A stretch of DNA of 64,000 bases from assembly GCF_032854445.1 (NCBI RefSeq), contig NC_088304.1, positions 35,697,551 to 35,761,550 on the forward strand, given 5' to 3'. A model generated the notes under the pieces. It did no database searches and was not told where the DNA came from. It saw only the letters and a program-made list of their open reading frames with translations. Origin of the DNA: Liolophura sinensis (taxonomy: Eukaryota > Mollusca > Polyplacophora > Chitonida > Chitonidae). Shown here one piece after another: positions 22,544 through 34,935 of this stretch. Both the position numbers and the translations under genes were made by a program. Positions within the stretch are counted from its first letter, which is position 1. The number at the start of each line of letters is the position of its first letter.

Positions 22544-23049
22544 AAATTTCTCAGTTAAGTTCACCAAAAATGTTACCAATTTAAAATACACAATCAGTAG
22601 ACTACCGGCGCATTGATATGTTATAGTCCCGATCTTTGAATCTTTATACAGCCATCAGAACTTCATGTCTTTTTACGTGCCTTTGTTGTTGGACATGTAC
22701 ATGTATTATGTTTTTTTAAGAATTGTGCTGTTAGTTTTAATGATTTGTTTTGGAATTGTATTTCTGGCTTATTTTTTTCATATTTGCATCTTTGAATATA
22801 TCTGTTGCCCCATATGTTCGATATTTATTTGTATTGTTTCTTGTCAAGAATTGCATATGTAGTGTGGCATGGATTATAGCATGCAAAAATCAAACATGAG
22901 CCAGGTCTTGGCCGGTGGTATATTTTTCAAAGGACATTTATTTGTTCATGTATTCGCTGTACAAATAAATGTCCACATATACTGTGTATGCTTGTGAGGT
23001 AGCGAGCCCATGTCGCTAAGATGCTCCCGTCGCTGAAGTATCCTGCCGA
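22544..23049. other. Downstream flank of the SLC13-like gene with an inverted repeat
   Basis: At 22932-22974 a 14-bp perfect inverted repeat (ggacatttatttgt / acaaataaatgtcc) surrounds a 15-base spacer and could form a hairpin. The 65-codon hydrophobic frame at 22665-22862 lacks family resemblance. Confidence 0.5.
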
Positions 23050-23260
23050 AAACGCCAGACATTACACCCCACCCAGTCACATTATACTGACACCGGGTCA
23101 ACCAGTCATGTCTACTTGCACTAACCTCTCAGTGCTGAGCGCCAAGTGAGGCAGCAGCAAATACCGTTTTTTAATGTCTTTGACGTGATCCAACGCGGAT
23201 TTGATCCCAGGTCTTCCAACTTCGAGACGGACGGTATAACCAATAGGCTGCCGAAACGGC
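23050..23260 (-). repeat. SINE family 2 (type a)
   Basis: On the minus strand a tRNA-like B box (gggatcaaatccgcg) is followed by cttggcgctcagcactgaga, gacccggtgtcagtataatg and gtgactgggtggggtg. The order matches the copy at 46667-46870. Type a differs from type b after the shared 'cagtataatg' block. Confidence 0.75.
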
Positions 23261-24639
23261 CGTGTACGTGTATATTGTTTGAAAGGTACAAATAATGATG
23301 TACCATTCTCTGATGACAGCCGGCTTGTCATGTACGAGGGGATGCAAAAACAAATAAATAAATAAATAAATATTACAACATACATGCACGTGCATTTTCT
23401 CTATATTTCCCATGAACTCGTCTATTTATTTGTGATTTCTTCTTGCTTTCCAACTCTGTTGCACTACAAGAGTAGCAAACTTTTATCTACTGATGTTTAA
23501 TACTGACGAAAATAGGAAAAATTTTCCCCAACTCTAAGGTATCTAGGCCCCATCTGAATAAGCCGTTCTTCCTTTGTAATGGACGAGTAACGCGTTAGAC
23601 GCGTTTGCACAGAAAACGTTATTACATAGACTGGAATAGAAAACAGATTATACACCTTAGACCCAACTGGCTCGAGGCGGTAAAAGTTACATTGGATTAT
23701 TTGAGTGTTTACAAACTAATTTCCTTCCCTGCTGAAGGATGAAGACTCCGCCGCTTCCGTACCGTTTATCGTCAAATAATCAAAGGCGTTTACAAAAATA
23801 GATAAAAATCAAGGACCGCAATTTTCCTGATTTTTGTTTTACTCAAAACATAATTAGTTTTGCACGTTGTTCTAGGATTATTGTGTTATTTGACACCATA
23901 TACCTGCCCGTATGACTCTGGCGCATGATGATGTGACATGGGGAATATTGCTCTGAGAATATAAAAAGGGTACGATTTTTCTTTAGTATACTAATATTTC
24001 AGATATGCTCATTAAACTGTGACTGTGTTTTATTCTAGATATTCTCTCTCTTCTATTCTTTCGAATCCACAGGGGCTATTCAGTTTGGCAAATTGGACAA
24101 ATCGCCAACTCTTGTCGTCATGTCTGAATACATGCCGCCAACAGTCAACCGTATATATAAGGGGGATAGCCTAGAGGCAAATGTCCAGTTAAAGGAGAAG
24201 AAACATAAAAACGATGCCAAATCAGTTGAAAGAGAGTCGAAACTTTTTCTTTCAAGAGAAAAGAGTATTCGGAAATATTTTTGTATGGTGGGTTTGTGGG
24301 ACCAACTTTTATCGTTGTTGCATAACAATATTCTAAATAGGGATGTGACCCTTGTCTAATAAATGTTTAAAATTTTTCTTCTTATGGAAAAATGGGAAAA
24401 ATATTGAACATCACATTTAGGAATAACTTTTCGCACTTTTTCATCTGAACTTTTTGTCATTTTTATGTTTTCTCCACCTTCACAAGCCTGCAAATTTTAT
24501 ACAAAAATCTTGAGCAGCTCTATCACCTAAAGATCTTTTGATTACTGAATGTTAATATTAGTTGCCAGAGAGAGCTTAAGCAAACTTACATGTGTATGTC
24601 TGTTGTAGGGGGTCAAAGGGTCAGACTTGCCTATAGTTG
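23261..24639. other. Intergenic DNA, no gene recognised
   Basis: An AATA run lies near 23353-23370. A candidate acceptor (tttcgaatccacag at about 24072) precedes an 88-codon Lys-rich frame (24093-24359), but there is no family resemblance or second exon, so no gene is called. Confidence 0.4.
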
Positions 24640-24922
24640 CTGGCAATAGTATACCTTTTATTTCCCGCACTGTGGGGAGTATACATTCAGACATGGTTGC
24701 TGGAGTTGGAATTTCTTATACCTTGATAAGTTTTAGGCTGGATGGAAACCGGGTAGAGTCCAACAGAAACGTACGAACATCAGCATGGTTCTGGCAGACT
24801 TTTCCGGCTAAGACTGGACAGGGAGCCAGTCAGAGCTGGACTGGAATTCACAGCAGCGGCATTGGGGGAGAGGCTTCTAGTTTTATTGTGCTGCACAAGC
24901 ACGCTAACCACTCGGCCAAATA
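24640..24922 (-). repeat. Diverged relative of SINE family 1
   Basis: The head side is well kept (complement of a tRNA-like head: gctgcacaagcacgctaacc; B-box complement ggaattcacagcagcggcat), as is ggatggaaaccgggtagag. The tail side differs from the main family, suggesting a subfamily or an old copy. Confidence 0.65.
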
Positions 24923-27401
24923 GGAAAATAGGACTACAGAAAAAACACCTTAAGTCTTTGAAATAAAATCTTTTCAGTAGTGAGAATATGCTTCTATTTC
25001 AAGACACTATTTGTCTGTTCGGTGTGCGTCTTAGATGGAAAAAGAACGTAGAGCTTCCCATCAGTGGACGTTTTGATCTGTGCTATTACATAATAAACCT
25101 ACATATATTCATGTTCAACTAACTAGCAAACCACGCAAAGGAATCAGAACGATGAAGGAATGCTTGTGTGTTTCTGTTTTTTCCCTTCCTTTGGCGAAAG
25201 AGAGAGGTATTAATTTGTATGTGTCTTCTCCGACTGTCTGGCGTTCGTTTCCAAGCAATAACCTCTCCAATAGCTGCCCGATTGTGATTTGTGGAAAGTC
25301 AGGTCAAGTTCGTGGACCAGACTGATCCTACGTGTTCGAGACCGCGGACACCGGCTACTTCACTCACACGAGGCAGTGGCAAGCAGACACTAAGGTGAAA
25401 GATAACAGGGGAAGGTACAAGGAAATGAACAACACTGGACGATATTCTGAGAAGTACGACAGAACAACATGTGCACAGCATATATAAATTGTGAAGGTCA
25501 ACTAAAACACGATTTTGGAATTATGACGCTGTGAAGAACAGTTTTGTATTAACTCACATTTTATTTAGACAATGTTTTCACAGCGGTGTGTCAGCGAGTA
25601 AGCATGTTGGCAAAAACGTCAAATGCCAGGATGTCTGCGATCTCGAATAGTGGCACATATAGTGAATATGTTGCAAACCTACTCATAGGTCGATGGTATC
25701 AGGGCAGTGCCTTGGAAATAGTGCAACATCAGATCCTGAACATAAGTTTTGAATATTAACTAACCTTCGTAATGTTGACTGGTCGTTGGTTTAGATACAA
25801 TAATTATATCAAATAATATCCAATTTCGTTAAAACTCAAAATGTGTGGCCTCTTAAATCAAGTTAAAAATTAGCTTGATTCACTCAAGGATTTTGGTATT
25901 TAGCGTAACAGATTCGTTCTCTGAGATAGCTTGTATGTTCTTTGACATCAATCACAGTGTGCTGCCATTGATGGACATCACTCTCATCGGGTCAGACAGC
26001 ATCTCTATAGCATTACTTAACCACAGACCCCGATTTGGAAGTCACAGAAATATGTGTAGGGCTTGCACCCGAATAACAATGAGCTTCATTGACACCCAAT
26101 CGCCAAGGAGACAACTTTATGTCCACCGGAATGCACTAAAAGTCGGTCAGATGTCAAGGCCGTGACTGTTCTTGGGAAGCCATATACTACCTGTTAGCCT
26201 TGGTGACCGCTGTAACGCTGTGAGAAACGTTCAAAGTTACCTACGATCACAATTTTTGACATGAAAAAGTTGTCCGCTTAAACCTCGTGGAAGGTGATCG
26301 AATGCGTAAGATATGGGGTTACCTGATCACAGGGTAAGTGTTATGAAAACGGATTTTTATGTATAAAATATTCTGAGCATGGCCCCGTGTTCTATGGCCA
26401 GCGGCCAAACATAATACTGGCCGCTTTTGTATAACTGAAACATCCTTGAATTATGACGTTAGGCAACAATCAAAGTAGTAAATAAATCCTAATAAATAAG
26501 CGAAAGATTTACTTACTTACACGTATATGATTGATTAGTGTTTGGCGCCGTGCTCGAAAAATATTCCACCTGTGCAATAGCGGGAGCTCGAGGAAAACTA
26601 CACCTTCGTTTATTGGTACCGGTGTTGATAGAGAGCCGCGTTTGACGGCATGTTACTGTATTCCATTCAACTATTTACTGCTCATTATTTATGTGTATAT
26701 ATATATATCTGGGTGTTTGTTTTAAAATCCATGGTCTGTTTATATTATTGTTGCTATTTTTTTTTTATTAAAACGGTTGCTAAGACAAACTTTACCAATA
26801 CTTTCGGATCTAGACAATCGTTTACACTGGCGAAGTTTGGAGCGCCTTCTGGCAAACGGATAAGACATAGTGTCCCTGTTCTGAAGGCCTAGCTTGTTTC
26901 CCTCATTCAAGAAATACAATTATGAAGGTGGCGTTTAACTAAGTTATGTCAGGTACCTGTAGAAATTAGGGTACAATGTATATGAGGAGAAAATTCAGGA
27001 GGTGTGAGAACAAACTATGGATGTCTGGATAAGGCATTGTTGTATGGAGAGAAAAATACATGTATACCCTAAAAACTCTTCTGTTAAAAAGACAAAATGC
27101 TAAATTTTGGTGGCAAAAATGATTATGTTGTTGCTACAAACCATTATGTTATCAACAGAAGCCCACAACAGACTACCACTGGGAAGGCTTTATATCATTG
27201 CCCCCCCCCCCCCCCCCCCCACACACACACAAAATGCATGGCCTTTTAAATTGTCCTTTTGGTCATTGTTGGAATTCAGCTGAACTTCAGTTCATACGGA
27301 AATTGGTTCACAAGCACAGTCAGTGGCCCGACTAAAAATATACTGCTGTTTTGTTTCTTTTCAAGGTTCTGCCGAATGGTCCCCCCAAAGCCCGTCTTAT
27401 A
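24923..27401. other. Intergenic DNA upstream of the HtrL-like gene
   Basis: A degraded SINE family 1 tail lies at about 26530-26600 (gattagtgtttggcgccgtg). A 20-base C run followed by (AC)n lies at 27201-27230. The last ~200 bases should contain the HtrL-like gene's 5' UTR or promoter; no promoter element was recognised. Confidence 0.5.
27201..27230. repeat. C20 homopolymer followed by an AC microsatellite
   Basis: Twenty consecutive C then five AC dinucleotides; the length is likely polymorphic or uncertain in the assembly. Confidence 0.95.
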
Positions 27402-28720
27402 ATGGGACTCCGACCTATCGTCCTCGTAATGATCTTAGTCTTGCTGGGACTAGGAGCTTTATGTGTAAGTGAATGGAGAACTGAGGGCCGGCTTGAACAA
27501 AGCCGTTCCAACGTTTTCGTACATGTCACTGCCTTGATCAATCAGATAGGTTGTGTAGACCATATGTGGGCATAGTTGTTACGTTACAGTAATGTTAAGA
27601 TTGCTTCGTGCAAGTGGACGTATGAGGTGTATAATTATGTGGTACGTTTTCATAAAATTTTATTCTCTCTTGAGAGCATTTGTTGATGTATAAGCACATG
27701 TGGCACAGCATGGTGGTAAATACGCCGTCTCATGCAAAATACTTGAACACGGTATGATTCGTAATGCTAAAGTTTGCGTCTATCTCTTAGGTTATATATA
27801 CAAGAAGTTCAAAACTGCAACCAATTTGGATCACACCCACGAGATATCGGGATCTGAAATATACGCTAAGGGACCATCGTAATTTTACCATCGTGTCGGC
27901 CTACTTTAACCTGGGAACGCTAAGGAAAGGCTTTAAAACGACGCTAAGTCCAGGACTCTACCGACAGTGGGCTTCATTCTTGACTAGGATACTTAACCCC
28001 TTGGTCTTCTACACCGACGACGTTGAATTCAAAGCTCTCATTGAATCTGGCCGTGCACATTTACCGAACCTCACCAAGGTAATATATGTTAAAAAGAGAG
28101 AAACTTTCTGGGCCTTCAGCTTAAGAGACAAGATACAGAGAATTTATGACGACCCCAAATATCCAAAATATTATCCGGGCACCGTCTCGGCAGATTATAG
28201 TTGTGTTCAACACGTAAAGTATGAGCTTATCACTGATGTGTTGAACAGGAATATTTTCCCCGCTCGCTACTACGCATGGCTGGATGCGGGCTACTTCCGT
28301 GGGATTTCAGGCTCAAATGCCCAATACCGCCTTGACGTCCCACATGATTTTGACGATTCCAGAATCGCCTACACTGAAATTAAGAGGCCTAAAAGTAAAC
28401 TGTCTTTCCATTCAGTTATAGTCAGAAATAAACTCTGGGTCGGTGGCGGTATGTTCATTGGTACCGCACAGAAGTTACGTGGATTTTTCATGCAGTACCA
28501 GAGAGCTGTGGAACTGTCTCTTCGGCTCGGCATAATGAATGTAGACCAGACGATACTGTGTGCGATGTTTACTGAGAACGGCCGGAAACTCGTGCAGCCA
28601 TCTGTGGAAGTACAACCGTACAGACCACCAAAGGGACACAACCCGTGGTTTTATCTAGGATATCGCTGCCTCTGGCGTGTCAAGTCCACAAGAGACCAAG
28701 ACATCGGTACTATGATTTGA
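27402..28720 (+). CDS. Type II membrane protein with an HtrL/YibB-like domain, 2 exons
   Basis: Exons 27402-27464 and 27791-28720 join in phase 0 (TGT|gtaagt ... tctcttag|GTT) to encode 330 residues. The first exon is almost entirely a signal anchor: MGLRP then a hydrophobic run of about 16 residues (residues 6-21), giving a short cytosolic tail and a lumenal catalytic-type domain, as in Golgi enzymes. The domain opens with NFTIVSAYFNLGTLRKG (about residue 52) and continues with PLVFYTDD, a tract rich in aromatic residues, YYAWLDAGYFRG, VGGGMFIGTA, MNVDQTILCAMF and a C-terminal PWFYLGYRC. This order matches the HtrL/YibB family of bacterial cell-surface polysaccharide loci, also known in some invertebrates. 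The TDD and WLDAG motifs suggest a glycosyltransferase-like fold; activity and substrate are unknown. The start has a good context (ataATGG). A separate 5' UTR exon is possible, because an acceptor-like ttttcaag lies just upstream. Confidence 0.82.
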
Positions 28721-28827
28721 ATACGTCGAGTTAATCGAGGTGCATAATGTGTCATAAAAGTATCGCTTTTCATATGTATTATACTGCGTGAAGACTTTTT
28801 AAATCAAATATTTAATTATGTATATAC
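28721..28827. other. Short 3' flank of the HtrL-like gene
   Basis: No canonical AATAAA is seen before the SINE copies that follow, so the 3' end may lie inside or beyond them. Confidence 0.4.
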
Positions 28828-28915
28828 TGCATTTGATTCTTGTTTAACGCCATATTCAAGATGTTTTCACTTGTACAATTGACGTTCAGTATTATTGGTG
28901 GGGGGAATCGAAGTG
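28828..28915 (-). repeat. SINE family 1 fragment, head-to-head with the next copy
   Basis: Degraded tail and core only (gattcttgtttaacgccata, cactt gtacaatt). It abuts an oppositely oriented copy. Confidence 0.6.
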
Positions 28916-29186
28916 CTCGTGGGTCCTCCATGGCCAAGTGTGTTAGCACACCAGTGCGGCGCAATGACCCGGGCGCCTCTCACCAATGCGGTCGCTGTGA
29001 GTTCAAGTTCAGTTCATGTTGGCTTCCTCCCCGGCCGTAAGTGGGAAGGTCTTTCAGCAGCCTGCAAACGGTCGTGGGTTTGCCCCAGGCTGTGTCAGGT
29101 TTCTTCCCATCATAATGCTGGCCACCGTCGTATATATGAAATATTCTTGAGTACGGCGTAAAACAGCAATCAAATAAATAATTAAA
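28916..29186 (+). repeat. SINE family 1, near full length
   Basis: The head (ccaagtgtgttagcacacca), B-box region (gctgtgagttcaagttcag), body, core and the tail gcgtaaaacagcaatcaa plus AATA are all present. Some positions in the head differ from the 46968-47214 copy. Confidence 0.85.
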
Positions 29187-30224
29187 CAATTCGAATGGCT
29201 CGTGGTACACCACAGACTTTCGGTAAGTTGTTGATGATCTTTATCGCATGTGACGTAGAGATATGTACATCATTTTGGTAAAAAAACAATTAAGTTGTCG
29301 CCAGTGCCTCACAAACAGACACTATATGTAAATGATGCCAGTGATACTATTCTATTTCACTTCGGGCCAGTCCAGAAGAACTTGAGTTTTTCTTTACATC
29401 ATTGTCTACTTGGAGATTTTTGTATTGACGATTGTGTGGTACACCTTGTCGAAGACACAGTGTCCACTTAGGTCTGTCCACTTATAATGAGTGACAAACG
29501 GTCTTTGGGATGATCATGCCGGGTTTGTCTATGATACACATTCCACATCAACACTCTACCCAGCTATGAGGTTAAACATATGCATGACTCCAGTGCCGAC
29601 ATAATCCGAGTACCCACGTTACCTGAAGACACAGACTTTCCGTGATGAACGGTATGTGCTTGGTCTCATGAACAATTTTGATTCGAATCGCCCAGAAGAA
29701 TGACCTTACCATATACACCCACTACCCCAAATTATGCATGGTTGCATTATCTGGAATAACAGGAGCTCTCCAGCTTGACATGAATATTTGGAGTTGTGTT
29801 TCGTTTTCTCTCTATGTATATTTGCTTTTCCTTTGGTTAATCAGCTTATGGTTCATTAATTATTTGTGGATCCCCAGCTTAATAAGACAACCGAATATAT
29901 ACAGGCACTACTGTTTTAATCACACGTTTGTTTCACTGGGCATTAAAACGTTATAATAACTTTTTGAATCTGGCATACTTTAGAGGGAAGTACCCAGGAA
30001 CATTTTATTTACACGACTCTGGACGACCTTATAATAGGTCTACTGGGACGTGATCGAAAGTCCTTCAGTAAATAAACTTCCTGCACCCTCACCCTAAGGC
30101 GCGAGGACCCACACAAACATCCCCGCGGAACACGTGTTCCACCCAGCTGAAAACAAGGTCGTCAGTGGAAACACACTTGGAGGGCATACTCTTTGCAGCG
30201 CACGCATCTCTCTCTACCTTTCTC
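29187..30224. other. Intergenic DNA, no feature recognised
   Basis: A 92-codon hydrophobic frame (29678-29956) shows no family resemblance. No repeat with a second copy in the window was seen. Confidence 0.4.
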
Positions 30225-30600
30225 TTTAAATCCCTGGCACCAATAGACAAGCTTCACCCTTGGAGCCTGTGAAACGAACGTAGGCTTGTTTAGGTTTAGC
30301 CTCATAATCTGTGTCCTCCATCGGAACTATTTAATCAGCATTCATCAATAAAATTGTTCTAAGTTTTGGTTACAATCATGTAGAACATACTCTAGATAAA
30401 GAGATGGATGTGTATAGATTAGAGACAAATGTTGACACCGATTGTTTGTGTTTTCTGACATCACTATACCTGTCTCATCACCAGTTATGCCATTGGTGGC
30501 AGTGATGTGAAGCGAAAACTAAAGAGCGACGTTTGCCCTGTAATGAGTAGGCTTTGAGAGCTGCATGCCCAGATGCCCCGGTGCCCGATTGACCAGGTGA
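30225..30600. repeat. Interspersed repeat family 3
   Basis: Shares, in order, aatcagcattcatcaataaaa, atcatgtagaacatactcta, gattagagacaaa and ggtggcagtgatgtgaagcg with 48345-48670; the last two are shared with 9100-9420. This is one of the two longest copies. Confidence 0.7.
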
Positions 30601-31184
30601 ACAGAAACGATTGCACGGCGTTCAGGGTGTTAAACACTGCAAGTGGGCGGAGAGACATGAAAAAATCCTTATTTTCACCGGAATGAAAACAACCCTGTGA
30701 CTACAGACCAACTTGTATGTAATCAAATGAAAGCACAAAACCACTGTTAATCCTGCTGTCCTGCCTAATAATCCCGTTGAAAAACGTAGCAGCTGTGCCA
30801 GCAAGCCTTCCGGTAAAAACCATGCAAAACTCCTCTCAGTTAGTTACGCGCCAGTTACTTAAAAACAGTACACTACTGCTGCACACCTGCAGATTAATGA
30901 TATAGTATGATGAGTCAAAGGGGACCAACAGTTTAGTGTCAGCTTCGACCCCTGATTCCCTTTAGCGCAAACAATCATTACCTTATAACAAATACAATCG
31001 GCTGGTGATTCCTACCACGATGCAATATATAACTTCGTCACTAACAATCTTGTTTATTTCATTTAGATGTGCACGAATTAATTAAAATAAAATACACATA
31101 AAAATAGAAAATTATGCATTCATTTATAAAATATTACCTTTAATGGACGATAAATTCCGACCAAAGCTTTTTTTATAGAACAAA

Positions 31185-31243
31185 AAAAAATTATTGAGTA
31201 CGACGTTAAACACTAGTCAAAGAAATAAATGAATAAATAAATA
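31185..31243 (+). repeat. SINE tail fragment
   Basis: The phrase gagtacgacgttaaacacta followed by an AATA-type run matches the 3' end of SINE family 2 (taagtacgacgttaaacccc near 50920). Confidence 0.55.
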
Positions 31244-31564
31244 GTCGAACAACAAAGAAGAAAATGCTATCCTAATGGCCGTTTACCAGCCCTGAGCTGT
31301 TCCTGCATTACTTACTTACATACCTTTCTTAATATGCACCCAGATATGTGTAATGGCTCATAAGAAAATGTGCCAGAACGAAATACCAAACGCTCAGTGC
31401 TTTGTTCACTTGTTATGAGTCGTTGATGGCGGATCAGAGTCAGACTGTGTCATGCGATATTACTATGATCCCGTGTCTCCGTACCACGTGGTTACCAGGA
31501 CACAACACAATTGAAAATAAAAGATATCACAAGTATGTATAAATGAATGGTTCAAAAACACGTT

Positions 31565-31672
31565 CAAAACAGTTCTTCACCCATTGTTGGGATTAGGTGG
31601 ATTTACTTTATACCAGTTTTCAAAACAGTTCTTCACCCATTGTTGGGATTAGGTGGATTTACTTTATACCAG
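31565..31672. repeat. Exact 54-bp tandem duplication
   Basis: Two adjacent copies beginning tcaaaacagttcttcaccca are identical over 54 bases, implying a very recent duplication or an assembly artefact. Confidence 0.95.
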
Positions 31673-31867
31673 TTATCTCAAAACAAATCTATATTTTAAG
31701 TCCATTTGTGAGATCATGCACTGAGCAATTCGTCAGTTGTATGTATCTGGATCAGTCCATTGTTTTCAAAAAGAGGTCAATCCAGTCTTGACACTTACCA
31801 ACGCGCTATGTGTCACGGTATAGCTTTATAGCGGCTCTTGTGGTCACCTCTTTAGTAAACCTTTCGC

Positions 31868-32713
31868 TTAAACATTCCTGAGATCTTTCTTTTCCGAATC
31901 ATTTCTTTTTGCGTTGAGGTTGGTCGTGGAAGAGAAGTAAGTGTTACGAAATCTATAGTACACCCGGAAGTTTCTAGCAATGATGGGTATCAGGAGGCCA
32001 ATTGTCACTATACCGGACACTGCGCATGCACCACCTATCACACAGCCTAGCGGAGATTCCGGGTAAATATCACCGTATCCAACTGTTGTCAAGGTTATAG
32101 CAGACCACCAGAAACCCTGGAAGGCGTTATTAAAGTCTTTGTTTGTACCCACCTCGGCGGAGTAGACGAGAAACCCAAACACGGCAACGTTGATAACTAA
32201 AATGTTCCCAAGGGCAAGTAACTCTCGGCTGCTCCTTTTCAGCACAATGACCAGCGTTCTAAATCCATCAGAATACCAGCCCAACCGTATAACCCGCGAA
32301 ATACGAGCAAGCGTTACAATTTGCAGGAGGTGCAAAGTTTTGCTTTCCTGGAGCTTTGGTAACCAGACGGACATGTCTGAGAACATAAGACCAACCAGAA
32401 TCCATCCTGGGATAAGGAAAAAAAGGTCGCTGATGAACAGGAACGATTTGAGAAAACACACGCGCTGTGGGGCAGAAACTATCCGCAAGACGACGTCGAT
32501 AGTGAAAAACGTCAGGCAACAGGCGTCAGCGACGTTGAGAATAAACAGCGTTCGATCGGCGTCTTGAGTGGACGTCGTGTTACTACAGTTTTCCAGCCCG
32601 GCTTTCGGATTCCTAATCTTCTCCCGTATGGCTGACTTGATAGACGGTAAAGTGTTGATAGCATGGCATGAAATCGATAGGAGGATGAGTACAATAGAAA
32701 TCAGGAACCAAAC
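31868..32713 (-). CDS. Voltage-gated K+ channel subunit A, exon 2 (S1-S6 and C-terminus)
   Basis: Encodes residues 173-453, joined in phase 0 to the T1 exon at 36626-37141 (SIPAK|VWFLIS). In order: S1 (VWFLISIVLILLSISCHAIN), an S1-S2 loop with the sequon NCS, S2 with ACCLTFFTIDVVLR, S3 with DLFFLIPGW, S4 (LARISRVIRLGW), S5, a pore loop with the canonical filter TVGYGD (residues 382-387), and S6. S4 keeps only three arginines spaced three apart; the outermost arginine is Thr and the last is Trp. The S6 hinge reads LLIP where Kv channels have P-x-P, so the first proline is missing. Such changes occur in electrically silent modulatory Kv subunits, so this may need a partner. The acceptor is tcgttgcag. 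The short C-tail of about 30 residues lacks recognisable motifs. Confidence 0.92.
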   Translation of the reverse strand, partial: VWFLISIVLILLSISCHAINTLPSIKSAIREKIRNPKAGLENCSNTTSTQDADRTLFILNVADACCLTFFTIDVVLRIVSAPQRVCFLKSFLFISDLFFLIPGWILVGLMFSDMSVWLPKLQESKTLHLLQIVTLARISRVIRLGWYSDGFRTLVIVLKRSSRELLALGNILVINVAVFGFLVYSAEVGTNKDFNNAFQGFWWSAITLTTVGYGDIYPESPLGCVIGGACAVSGIVTIGLLIPIIARNFRVYYRFRNTYFSSTTNLNAKRNDSEKKDLRNV

Positions 32714-34530
32714 CTGCAACGACAAAATATATATATATTATATATATGTCATTTTCCAGGGTTTTTAGTTAAATATTAATGCTTCCATCGAGTGAACACT
32801 GTAGAGAATGTGGAGAAGAAAGGCAGGTGTGCTAAATTATTAAATCAGCGTTGCTTTTATTTTTTTTAAATCGATAAAGCTTTATAATTTTAGGAGATTA
32901 TTTATGCGGCTGTCAATTTCCATGTTACAGTTTTTTTAAAAATAAACATAACAAAGGTGGTTTTATTTGTAAACATTGACTTTGCCCCGGACATATTTCG
33001 AACGTGATACCTAATGGCAACATTCGTACCCTACCTATTGTAGTCTAGTCTATTGTATATTGACCGAAATCATATTCGGTATTCATATTTACAATTTGTC
33101 AGGTGAGAATTGGCAAGTTGCCGGTGCTCAGTTCTGCAGATGATATTACAACAGAAATGCCCGAATAAGAATTTAACTTTGAACTACAGTGGCGTGTATT
33201 GGACTATAGGAATGGACGCACAAAAACAAAGTTAAATCAGCAAGTAAAGTTTGTCTAATTGCAACATATTATTGTTATTTTTGATAACAACAACCACAAT
33301 AATAATTGTAATAGCATTGTTAAAAGAGTAAGAAAAATATTGTTTTTGCCGCTGTTATTATTATTGCTGTTGGCATTACTACAGTTGGCTTCTTACACTA
33401 CGTTTCTTACACTATGTTACAAAATCTTGTTAACCTTGAAGATTTGTAGAAACCTTTCCTAATGACTGTGGTTGCACTTTGACAGCCTTTTCAATACAAA
33501 ATACTGCACAAAAGCGAGTAAAACCAGGGTAGGGACGACAACGTGATAGTTTGCAAATGATCACGCGTAACCGATGAAATTCAGTGAACTGTCAGTTTTT
33601 CTCAGTTACTCATACTCCGCCATCCGTAAGTCTTAAGCAGAATTAGATAATAAAAACAATCGAATGTGTATGCATTAAAATGTACTACTTAACACGGCCA
33701 TTAATAATCTGATTCGTCTGGGCCTGGTTGTTCAAAGCTGTATTTAGACTTAATACTAGATTTAACTTTAAATCGAGTTTTCAGTTTTGTGCTTGACCCA
33801 ATATTAATTGTGTAATTGTATATTATATACAATATTATATACAATATACAATACAATATGTATATTAGATATGAACTAAATCTGCTGCAGATTTATTTGG
33901 TTTCTGTACAACTATAATCTGGTTGCTGGGCGTTGATTAAAATTGTCAATACATCACTTGACTTAATACCAGTATTAGCTAATCCACTTTTGAACAACCG
34001 CGCCCATTGACGCTGAGTACTGCTTAACACGACTGTATTTGACTGCGTGCCTGTTTACTTACACCTAGTAAACTCTAACATCGGTATGTGTGTGATCAGG
34101 CGTTATGTTTCCTAGCACGCATGAGTGGTTAGTCATATGATATGCCTTGAGTGTGCAGGTACAAATGTATGAAAGGACGCGTACTGAAAGTACACCCTGG
34201 GATAAACGAATCCTTTCTAAAGAGTTATCGATTTCGAATTGATCTCGATTGAAACTCCGTAGCTTTTTAGTTCATCTGCTGTCAGGAGAGAGACAAAACA
34301 ATAATGACGAGCCTGTTATACAGTTCTTTATATGCTTTCGTACGCATATGGAATGTCGTTATTGCATTCGTGGAATTACACAAGTAGTAGGCTTGCTAAT
34401 CTTTATCCATCTTTATCCATCTTTAACGTTGTAGTACAACGTTAATCAAATGTTACACATTTTAAAAGGCATGCATTCTACATAACGGTGCTAAACATCA
34501 ATAAATAATACGTAAATAAATTACTCCAGC
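32714..34530. other. Intron of K+ channel gene A, 3' part
   Basis: An AT microsatellite lies at about 32728-32750, immediately upstream of the exon 2 acceptor. AT-rich self-complementary sequence lies at about 33815-33870. An 11-bp inverted repeat with a one-base spacer lies at 34423-34445 (ttaacgttgta / tacaacgttaa). No coding sequence was seen. Confidence 0.6.
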
Positions 34531-34556
34531 ATGCTGAGGTTACGCAAACATTTTAG

Positions 34557-34935
34557 AACATATTGTTACTTTACTACACATTATATCAGACTGCTGGAAA
34601 ACGCAAAATATTTCATAATGTATTGTTACTTTATTACACATTATATCAGACTGCTGGGAAACGCAAAACATTTCATAATATATTGTTACTTTATTACACA
34701 TTATATCAGACTGCTGGGAAACGCAAAACATTTCATAATATATTGTTACTTTATTACACATTATATCAGACTGCTGGGAAGCGCAAAATATTTCATAATG
34801 TATTGTTATTTTATTACACATTATATCAGACTGCTGGGAAGCGCAAAATATTTCATAATGTATTGTTACTTTATTACACATTATATCAGACTGCTGGGAA
34901 ACGCAAAATATTTTATAATATATTGCTAACATTGT
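34557..34935. repeat. 60-bp minisatellite, about 6.3 copies, in the K+ channel A intron
   Basis: The unit begins tattgttactttattacaca and continues ttatatcagactgctgggaa and acgcaaaatatttcataatg. Copies differ at only a few sites. Frames are open on both strands because 60 is a multiple of three; no gene is implied. Decayed copies of the ttatatatta / cacac motif continue to about 35100. Confidence 0.95.

Noticed and set aside
24093-24359. Lys-rich 88-codon frame preceded by an acceptor-like sequence
   Set aside because: No recognisable domain, no partner exon and a weak start; not enough to call a gene.
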